A DNA stretch of 64,000 nucleotides from Stentor roeselii (taxonomy: Eukaryota; Ciliophora; Heterotrichea; Heterotrichida; Stentoridae), in the NCBI GenBank assembly GCA_006503475.1, contig RSEH01000175.1:36366-100365 (forward strand), written 5' to 3'. Below the pieces are notes generated by a model that made no database searches, was not told where the DNA came from, and saw only the letters and a list, made by a program, of their open reading frames with translations. The translations under genes were made by a program, and so were the position numbers. Below are positions 22,501 through 30,682 of the stretch, piece by piece (within the stretch, counting starts at the first letter, position 1; the number at the start of each line of letters is the position of its first letter).

Positions 22501-25500
22501 ATTTTTTCTTTAATCAATATTCAAGTTTCTCAGGCAGTGCTTAAATTAACTTCTCAAGTGCCAAGCGTATTTTTTACTTAGTCCTTGACGAGTACAGACG
22601 AGTTCTCAGTGACTATCGGGATCTACGACGCTTTAGGTGTTAATCTCGAGATTTCACAGAAAACCCATCAAGTCAATCTTTCTCTTTCATCATCTGGAAC
22701 CCTTCTCGGAGTTCTTTCTCTTCAAACCACGGCAGGAGTTGCTTTATTTTCAAATTTAAGAATCCTTACAAAAGGTCTCTTCAGTTTAATCGCGTCAAGT
22801 TCAGACATGGTGCCTTGTTCATCATCAGAAATCACTGTAGAAAGTACTTTATTTGCCCTTAGCTTGACAGTAAATCCTTCTTCTCCAACAATGAACTTTA
22901 ATTTCTTGGTGACTGTTGAAACTAGCACTGAAGACTTGAAGTTATTTTTAGAAACGGCTTCTGTGACTGTGAATATTTTGCAAAATGGACTTGTTATTGC
23001 TCAGAGCAATGTTTTGACTAGTTTTGGAAGTGGAAGTCTTTTGATGCATGTTGGAATTGGTGGAAGGATTGAAATTAAAGCGAGTTCTGGAAATGTTGAG
23101 AAAAGTGTCTTTGTTGATTTGATGAAACCGAAGTTGAAAATCGTGGAAATTAGTCCTTGGGTAATGATTATTTAGCCTTTATTTACTTCAGAGGTTTTTA
23201 GTGTTAGAGTCGCTGTTTATAACAGTGAAGTTAATAAGGTTGAATCTGAGTATGGACCTTATTCTGTTGTTTTATCGGTTGTGGGAGATGGGTTTGATGC
23301 TGCACTTGATGGAAATCCGATTTCGGTTAGTGTTGCAGGATTCGCTAGTTTTAATGCAATTAGGATTAAAAAACAGGGAACTGCTCGTGTAAAGGTATCA
23401 GCGGATTTACTTGAATCTGCTGAGTCTGAATTGATTACTATTAAAAATGTCCTACACTCATTTACAGTATCATCATCCGATCCAACCCCAAGTGTAAACT
23501 TTTACTTCTCCCTAACAGTGAGCCTAATGACAGAAGAAGGTACTTTATACGAGCCATCCACTCCTCTATCAATTCTCGATTCAACAAATACCTTAAAAGG
23601 TTCAAAGTCCTCCTCCTCATCCAAAGGCATCTCAATCTTCGACATATATTTCACCTCATCCGGTCTAAAAACACTCCAACTAAAAAGCCCAACAATAACA
23701 TTTCCCTATTCAATCGAAATTTTCCCTCTAAAGCTTCAACTATCGCCTCCAGTTCCACCAGTAATCTCTTCATAGCCACAATCAAGTAAAGACAAATTTT
23801 CAATAAAAGTATCAATTTTCGACAATTCCCTTCAATTCAAAGAAACTCGTTTCGGCGAATACGAAATAACCCTTTCACTTCCCAGTCCTTTCAAAATCTC
23901 AGGAATTTCTTCAAAAACAAGTAAAAACGGTGAAGTCGACTTCATCGACATAAGAATTCTTTCATCAGGTCTTTTTAATCTCCAAGCAGAAAGTCCAGGA
24001 CTTATTTCAGGATCAAGTATTGAGTTAGAAGTTTTCAACTTTCCATTTAAAATAACTCCGAAGCTTCCTGAAGGTAGATTCAGTCCTTTCTTCGATATTC
24101 AAGTCCAGGTGGAGGTCTTTGGAGAGGACTTGAATCTCTTCTCTCAAAGTGCGACTGTTCAGATCTCTGAAAAACGTGCTGAGAACTTTTTAGGTGATAA
24201 AAGTGTTCAAGTTGTAAACGGCAGAGGAACTGCGCAGTTTTACTTTACCAGTTCAGGAAGTAAGACTTTGAGATTTGATCTTGCAGGAGTCACTGGCAGT
24301 TGTGAGTTGAACATTGAGAAACTTGTGGTTAAAATCACTTCGGTTAGTCCTTTTGTAAGATTTATTTAGCCGAAAAGTAGTAGTGATGCTTTTGATGTGG
24401 TTGTTAAGGTCATGAATGTGCAGGAGGAGGATGTGGAAAGTATTAATGGAGCTTATCTTGTTACTTTGCAACTTAGTTCAAATGGAACTTTTTCAGGGAC
24501 TTTTACAGGAACTACTGTTTTCGGGTCGATTGAATTCAATGGACTTAGAATTTTGTCTAATGGAAATTTTTCTATTGTTCCTGTGTCTTCTGGGATTACA
24601 TCTAAACAATTTGATGGACTTTCTGTTAGGAATTCGGTTAAAAGACTTGACTTTTATTTACCGAGGAATGGAAAAGCTGGGTTTATGGTTGATTTGAAAG
24701 TTGAGGTTTTTGGAGATGATCTGATACTTTATAAGAATCTGGTTGAAGTGGAAATTTTTTCGAATTATTCTGCAGTTGGGGGAACTTTGGTTAAGGCGAC
24801 TAACTCTGGGTCTTTGAATTTTTCGATTTATTTTGATGAGGTTGGATTTTTCTCAGTTTCAGCGAAATGTGAAGGTTTTTATCAGTCCGGCTCCATAACA
24901 ATAACAAAAAACATAAACCCAGACCCTCTCTGCTACGACCCTAAATCCACAGAAAAATGTTTAACCTGCATAGAAAACGCAAAACCACAGAAAGGAAAAT
25001 GCGAGTGCATCGAGAACAGTCATTTTTCCGACACCTTAAAAACCTGTGTCTGCAATTCAGGTTATTCTCTAATCCAAGGATTCTGCATAAAATGCGGAAA
25101 CTACTTCAAAAAATCTGAAATCTCAGCAGAACTTCTCTCAGACTACAAGTCAATAAAAGTCTCATTCAACCGAACAGTTTCTCAAACAATTTTCCCATCA
25201 TGTGCCTCATTTATTTCCTTATCAACATGCGACAACTTCACCTGCATCTGGGAAAATTCAAGAGCCCTGCTGATCCAAGTCAACTGCGAACCTTTGCCTT
25301 CAACTGTAGAAGTCGACGCGGTTCTCATTCAAGCTTTTGGTTCTCTCTGCACTCAAGAAATCGAGCAGCTTAAACTTTCCTTAATCTTACCTAAAACTGT
25401 ATCACCTCCAAAAACCTGCCTTTCAGCCCCTGAGAGTTTTTTCACTAAATGTGGAGAAGGGTACTTGTCAGTATTTTCAAATTGCCCTGATCCTTATGTC

Positions 25501-28467
25501 AGCTATTCTTGGAAACTTAAAACAAGTCCTGAAAATCAAGACCTTCAAAATCGAGTTCTTTCTTTTAAGGAAAATTTTTTGAATATTTTGAGTTTTGAAC
25601 TGTTTGAAGGGACTTTTGTTTTTACTTTGGTTGCAAGACATCGACTTTTTAATTTAATGAGTCAGGATTCGAGGACTGTCAAGGTGTTTAATATGACCGG
25701 ATTCACTGTGGAAATGACTTCAGGGAACTTTGCGACTGTTAAAAGAAGTCAAAGTTTTAGAACTTCGACTGTTGTGAAAAGTTGTGGAGATGATGATTGG
25801 AGCTTTCAGTTGAAGTATCTTGGAAAGGAGAAAATTGATTTGAAATCTGTTGGGTTTTTTAGGGGAAATATTGAAATTCCACCTTTTGTTTTGGAAACTG
25901 GGAAGAATTATAGCTTTGGAATTGAGGTTAAGGGAAAGCAGGGAGGGAGTAGTTCTGCTGGGTTGAATTTATTTGTTTTGATGAGTGATTTGGTTGTTGA
26001 GTTTTCTAGGTCTTCTGGAGAAGTTTCGGTTGATTCTGAGTTTAGAATAAGTGCGATTGTTAGTGATCCTGATAACCCCAAAGAGTCTTTTACATATTCC
26101 TGGACCTGTCTTCAAGGTTCAGACATCTGCAAAGACAAAGACGGTTATTACCTAGTATGGAACCAAAACTCAAAAGACCTAATAATATCAAAAGGCAAAC
26201 TTATCCCAGAAAATCTTTATTTCATATCCCTATCCACATCAAGTCCCTCTAAAACTTCAACAAAAACCATCCAAATCAAAGGATCATCAAAATCCCCAGG
26301 TCAAGTTCTACTAAAACCCCTTTCATCCAAGATCAACCCAGGAGTCCTTTTCCGAATTTCAGCAGAAATCCAGTCAATCAAATCTCTAACATTCAACTGG
26401 AAACTTTCAAGTGAAGGACAAGAACTTCTTCTCGATTCAAGCTATTCTTATCTATCCCTTCCTCAAAATTTCCTGAAATTCGGAATTGTTTACACATTAA
26501 CTTTAGAAATTCTTGCAAAGACAGAAGGAATCTCATCATTTATTTTAATCAGTACAAATGATGCACCTTTTTGCAGTGGTATTGAAATAGAAGATAAGGA
26601 AAGTTACTCGGTTATCAATGGTTTTGGATGTTTTGATAAAGATCTGGATAATCCTCTTTTGTATCAGTTCAGTGTGAGTGGAGAAGGAAAAAGTGTTTAT
26701 TTAAATTCGCCTGTTTTAGCACCTTTGATTAAAAAACGACTTCCGGACTTTACTCAACAAGTCAAGGTCAAAGTTTGTGATTCACTTGGACTTTGCTCGG
26801 AGTTCAAAGAAAACTATAAAAAATCAAGGGTTTTAGAAGAGTTAAAAGATGCAGACTATTTACTACTTTTCTTGAATGAGATTAAAAATTATGATGATTT
26901 ACCTGTCAGTTTTATTAACTTTATTGGAAAAGTCACGGAATTTGGCACTTTTAAAGAAATTTTCTTATATTTTGAAGAGTACTTCAAGGAAGTCAGCAGA
27001 GATTCTTATAATCTTGACCTGCTTATCAGTTGTTTAGATATTTTTTTCTCGTGTGACAAGAACTTTATTTCAAAAACAGCGAATTTGACTTTTTCTTTGA
27101 TTTTTGACTTTCTTTCAGAGATGAAGACAGAAATCAGTGAATCTCAAGGCGAGTCTTTAATGGAATTTCTTTCAAATCTGAAAAATTCTTTAGAACTTCA
27201 AAAGATTTTCACCTTTTCTCATGAAATCACTAAACTATCTCTAAAAAACTCTTATCCAAACATGAAAACTATTCACACCTCAGAAGTCTTTCTCTTCACA
27301 TCTCGAGGTCATCAAAGTTTTTACTCAAGTAAAACTTTCTCAAATTCAATTCTTTCTCTAAACTTTCCTGAAATGAACGAATTTCCCTCTTCAGAAATTT
27401 TAGACATTGAGTTGATTTTCTTTGAGTTGAATGAAAAAATTTATATTTCTTTAAAGATTTATTCAGAGGTTGATTATGAGAACTATACTTTGAAGTTAAA
27501 CAACAGGTCGATGGCGAGTTTTTATTTAACAAGCCCGATTCAAGTGATTTTAAAGCGAGTTTCAAGTGATTCGATCAAAGACTGCATTGGACTGGGCAGT
27601 TCTGGCTGGGAACAAGAAATCTGCAGTTCAGACTCAGAAAAAATAAACATCTATTCATCAGGGTATCTCCAAATCTCCTACTACAGTACTTCGAGTCCCT
27701 TTTATCTTTACATAGAATGGGCAATCGGTTCAGTGATTTCTCTTTTAGGACTAACAACCCTTCTCTTTCTAAAACTTGACAAAGGAGAAGTTTCAGCGAC
27801 TCAAGATAAAAAAACCTTTTTCACGCTTTATCCTCTTTCAAGTCTGACCATCACTCAACCTCGACCATGGCGATTTCTGACTTCATTCAAACTACTTTCA
27901 ACAACTTCAAACTTACTTTTCCTTTGCTACTTGTTTTCTTATCTCTTTTCAGAAAAACTGCTAACAAAAGGCCAGGGTCAACAAATAGTTCCATTGATAT
28001 CCAGTGAGTTACTCAATATTTTTCTCACTTTCCTTAATTTCAAATTCCTGAAAAATTCAAAATTTTTCTGTATGACACTTTTCGTTCATCTTTTCATTTT
28101 CCTTTTAAATTGTGCAGGATTTGCTTATCTTTATCTCAGCTTTTCAGTACCTGAGGACTGGGTTGAGTTGTTTTTAGTTTCTTTTTCTGGAAGTTTGTTG
28201 ATTTTATCGCCGGGATCATCGTTTTTTTTCAGATTTTTCAGTCAAAATCGAATTTCAATGATTTCAGCACTGCCCAGGGTGCAATCAGGAAGTATTGTAG
28301 AAGACTTGAAGATTCTTAAAGAGAACTCGGAAGATGAGACCGTCTTTTGTGAACGGGATTCACCTTTAAAGGCCAAGCCGAAGACTTTAAGAGCTTTTAA
28401 AAGCCAAACGTCTAGAAAGGTGAATCGACCTGATTCGATCAACTCGAGCGTCACTTTAAATAAGTAG
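10516..28467 (+). CDS. Giant repeat-bearing surface protein, 25 exons, REJ-like and multi-TM C-terminus
   Basis: Reading from ATG 10516 to TAG 28467, one frame runs through 24 introns of 15 nt, giving about 5,863 residues. Exon 1 encodes a signal peptide (MIGILVILASLSEVRS). Exons 2-24 each encode one repeat of about 190-204 residues; exon 25 starts with the 24th. Each repeat holds two beta-sandwich halves, with hallmarks VGVYDNSGT, RGPYTVSLSLSPSG, FSGLRILSSG, then TPSVNFxFTITATIKGED, GTASFSIYFT and GSKTITATCP. After the repeats come a Cys-rich EGF-like region (about 24920-25110), a region resembling REJ/PKD modules of polycystin-1-like proteins, a Cys/Trp pair suggestive of a degenerate GPS site, about five hydrophobic segments (about 27700-28240) and a short basic tail. 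Inference: an adhesin or receptor at the cell surface. Without splicing it looks like 15 separate genes. Confidence 0.88.
10594..24369 (+). other. Array of 24 phase-0 15-nt introns
   Basis: Intron starts (each 15 nt): 10594, 11185, 11785, 12385, 12988, 13591, 14203, 14830, 15430, 16042, 16657, 17248, 17833, 18433, 19027, 19615, 20212, 20803, 21397, 21979, 22567, 23161, 23761, 24355. All begin GTA; 15 end TAG and nine end CAG. An A at intron position 10, the expected branch point, is present in 23 of 24 (the exception is 23761). Examples: GTAAGAGATATATAG, GTATTTTTTATTCAG. Fourteen of the TAG acceptors interrupt the long frames as apparent stops; the CAG introns are open and would be mistranslated as V...Q pentapeptides. 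Every intron is in phase 0 at the same place in the repeat, just after a strand of the LKITSFSP type. Confidence 0.92.
10609..24900 (+). repeat. 24 tandem protein-coding repeats, about 0.6 kb each
   Basis: Repeat units coincide with exons: 10609-11184, 11200-11784, 11800-12384 and so on to 23776-24354, with a 24th at the start of the last exon. Unit lengths are 567-612 bp, all multiples of three. The protein pattern is conserved but DNA identity between units is visibly low, with different synonymous codons, so the array is old rather than a recent satellite-like expansion. The first unit is the most divergent. Confidence 0.88.
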
Positions 28468-28477
28468 TTAGCCATAA

Positions 28478-29107
28478 ATGCAAAGTTTAAAAGCAAGAAC
28501 TATCGGAACTGACCTGCTGTTTTACTACTTGAAATACCAACAAATTGAAGAAGCTTCTACTATGCTTCAGAGAAGAGAAGTTGGGGTTAATGATCAGGAC
28601 GTTAATGGTAAAACTGCACTTCATGTCGCATGTGAAATGAATACTCCCAGTACGGTTAGACTTTTATTGTCGCATAGGGCGGACCCGAACATTCCGACAC
28701 ATTTAGACGTCGGTTACTACACTGCTTTACACAAGGCATGTGAAAAAGGCAACAAAGAAATAATCGAACTCCTTCTAAGAGCCGGAGCCGACATCAATGC
28801 CAGAAATAAAGTCGGCCAAACAGGTCTCCATATTCTGGTAAGACAGAAAAATGTAGAACTTGCCAAGTTTTTATTAACTGCTGGTGTTGACCCTGAAATC
28901 CGTGATACTGCCGGGTGCAATGCGAGTTTTTATGCGAAAACTGCAGGACTGAAGGAGTTGATAGAAGTTATGCCTGCTCCTGTGAGTATGAAGCCTGAAG
29001 AAGCAATGGATTATCATCTTTTTGTTAGGGCAGTTCTTGGATTCGACCCTAGCACTGCTGGGAAGAAGAAAAAGGGAAAGAAGGGGAAAAAGGGGAAAAA
29101 AAAATAG
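28478..29107 (+). CDS. Ankyrin-repeat protein with Lys/Gly-rich tail
   Basis: A 209-codon frame beginning MQSLKARTIGTDLLFYY, 10 bp after the giant gene. Residues about 45-150 hold three to four ankyrin repeats (GKTALHVACEMNTPSTVRLLLS, YYTALHKACEKGNKEIIELL, GQTGLHILVRQKNVELAKFLL). The tail is a run of Lys and Gly (KKKKGKKGKKGKKK), coded by purine-only sequence. Ankyrin repeats are protein-interaction modules; the basic tail could bind nucleic acid, tubulin or act as a nuclear signal. No enzymatic domain. The stop is TAG. Confidence 0.85.
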   Translation: MQSLKARTIGTDLLFYYLKYQQIEEASTMLQRREVGVNDQDVNGKTALHVACEMNTPSTVRLLLSHRADPNIPTHLDVGYYTALHKACEKGNKEIIELLLRAGADINARNKVGQTGLHILVRQKNVELAKFLLTAGVDPEIRDTAGCNASFYAKTAGLKELIEVMPAPVSMKPEEAMDYHLFVRAVLGFDPSTAGKKKKGKKGKKGKKK

Positions 29108-29133
29108 ATAGTTTATTTGTTGTTCGATATAAT

Positions 29134-29556
29134 ATGTACAGAATCATGGCGGAAGTTAATACTCGACTTGAGATACTTAATAATCAGACTAAGGCATTCA
29201 AGATACTTAAGAGGGTAGAAGCGAAAACTGGAATTGAAACTGGAAGCTCGGTTGTTATTTTAATGTCTTGTATCTTTTCACAGGTTCTTTTTGGATGCTA
29301 CTCGCAATTTATTTGTGAGGTGTACGCCCTAGCCTACCCAATATATGCAAGTCTATTCTCATCAGAAAAGTACTGGATGACATACTGGTTATTAAACTGC
29401 ATCACAACTCTCCTATTCTCCTTCCTCCCATCAGCAAACTTTTTCATCGCATTGAGGTTTCTTCTCCTAACCTACCTGATATCTCCAACAATAATGAAAT
29501 CCTCCGACCTTCACGATTTTCTGATCAAGAACGTTTATACATTACTAAAGCCTTAG
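29134..29556 (+). CDS. TB2/DP1/HVA22 (REEP/Yop1) family membrane protein
   Basis: A 140-codon frame with a Met at 29134 and another at 29146. The core CEVYALAYPIYASLFSSEK, YWMTYWLLNCITTLLFSF and LRFLLLTYLISP matches the TB2/DP1/HVA22 domain, with its YPxY motif, TYW and two hydrophobic hairpins. These proteins sit in the tubular ER and bend membranes. The loop between YPxY and TYW is shorter than in animal REEP5. It lies between the ankyrin gene (26 bp) and the convergent CHIP gene (10 bp between stops). Confidence 0.78.
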   Translation: MYRIMAEVNTRLEILNNQTKAFKILKRVEAKTGIETGSSVVILMSCIFSQVLFGCYSQFICEVYALAYPIYASLFSSEKYWMTYWLLNCITTLLFSFLPSANFFIALRFLLLTYLISPTIMKSSDLHDFLIKNVYTLLKP

Positions 29557-29566
29557 TTAAACTACA

Positions 29567-30430
29567 TTAAAACTGAATAGAGTTATAATCCTCATTACCA
29601 GTGCATTCAAAAGCCCAAGGGTTGCTATTTTTCATTTACCTTTCCATGAACTCATCAATAATTTTCTTCAAAGTAAGATTTTTAAAGATAAGTCCAGGTT
29701 CAACCCTATCCCTGTCTATCATTTACTTTGTAATAGGATCAACTGATCCATTAACATTGAAAAAAGCATGAAGACTATCCTTATCAAAAGAATTCCCAGA
29801 AGGTAAAATAACAGGATCACTGATAATCTTCTTACTAAGAGGGTCAATCATGAATTCAGGTATACTAAGTTCATTTTCACTTTCAAACAAAAGAACCCTG
29901 AGCTCTTCCAAGTTATTCCTTTTCTGTTCTTCAGGTACTTTCAAGTTATTTCTCTCAACACTTTGAATATACTGAAAAAGTTCTTCTTTTTCTTTTCCCT
30001 CAATTTCCTTTTTTTTATACCACAAGAGTTTTTTTCCTCTGGCGATGTAAACAAGGATATCTTTTTCAAAATTCCTTTTATTCTGACTTGAGCATAAAGA
30101 ATAAGCCCTAGTCAGTCTTTTGAGACCATTTTCAATGTTAACAAGGTTCTGGTCTTGTTTTCCAAGTTGCAACAAGGCCTGTCCACACAACATCTGAGCT
30201 TTGATGTTAAATTCATCCATTTCAATCGCGACAAGCGAGTCTTCAAAGCACTTTTTCCAGTCACCAAGTTTGCGAAAGCACTGAGCTCGATTGGAGTAAA
30301 GGATGTTGGGGTCGTTTGACTTGAGCTATGTGAAGACTACAATGGCTTGTGAGTAAAATTCGATTGCTGAGGAAAAGTTCTGCTTTTTGAACTCCTCGTT
30401 TCCTCTTTCTTTCAGAGACAATGCGTCCAT
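29567..30430 (-). CDS. STUB1-like: CHIP/STUB1-type TPR and U-box E3 ubiquitin ligase, three introns
   Basis: ATG 30430; introns 30326-30340 (GTAGTCTTCACATAG), 29712-29726 (GTAAATGATAGACAG) and 29625-29639 (GTAAATGAAAAATAG); TAA 29567. Spliced, it encodes 272 residues. Residues about 5-105 are three TPR motifs (KERGNEEFKKQNFSSAIEFY, SNRAQCFRKLGDWKKCFED, GQALLQLGKQ), the clamp that binds Hsp70/Hsp90 C-termini. A charged helical linker follows, then a U-box (about 190-255: FMIDPLSKKIISDPVILPSG, FDKDSLHAFF, DPITK then DRVEPGLIFKN) and the tail NPWAFE. The domain order and length match CHIP, which ubiquitinates chaperone-bound clients. Unspliced, it appears truncated at both ends with TAG and TAA in frame. 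Confidence 0.9.
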
Positions 30431-30442
30431 TTATTCGAGTTA

Positions 30443-30622
30443 CTAAGTATTGGGAGATGACTCGGGCTTCTTAGGATCTGTTGTGCGGTGGATTATTTTT
30501 TCGTTTGATTTAAACACTTCGAAGGCTTGACTTATCTTCTCAGAAGTCGGAATCGTGTATTCTTCTCGAAGTAACGCGCCTGTGTAACCTCCGATGATGA
30601 AACCTGCTATAAATGTAGCCAT
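30443..30622 (-). CDS. STMP1-like (DUF4535) single-pass microprotein
   Basis: ATG 30622 gives 59 codons ending in TAA, 12 bp upstream of the CHIP start. The product begins MATFIAGFIIGGYTGALLREE, a glycine-containing membrane helix, followed by YTIPTSEKISQAFEVFK and a hydrophilic tail. A short N-terminal helix, a Y-x-I-P motif and an amphipathic helix resemble short transmembrane mitochondrial protein 1, an inner-membrane microprotein. The frame is open upstream to 30793 but that extension overlaps the divergent gene at 30683 and is Asn/Lys-rich and unlike coding sequence. The identification rests on pattern only. Confidence 0.5.
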   Translation of the reverse strand: MATFIAGFIIGGYTGALLREEYTIPTSEKISQAFEVFKSNEKIIHRTTDPKKPESSPNT

Positions 30623-30682
30623 TATTATTGAGAGTGTTGTGAAGACACCTGTGAAAAGTTTAATTATTTCAGGATTTTTATA

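Noticed and set aside
11797-24369. Reassignment of TAG to glutamine (14 in-frame TAG codons at a position where other repeats have CAG)
   Set aside because: Each TAG or CAG is the last three bases of a GTA....AG segment of exactly 15 nt with an A at position 10. Other genes in the window end at TAG, TAA or TGA with no conserved sequence beyond. Splicing explains all cases, including the TAA in the CHIP gene, without a changed code.
29636-29728. CHIP gene as a pseudogene or as using TAA/TAG as sense codons
   Set aside because: Three canonical 15-nt introns restore normal TPR and U-box spacing.
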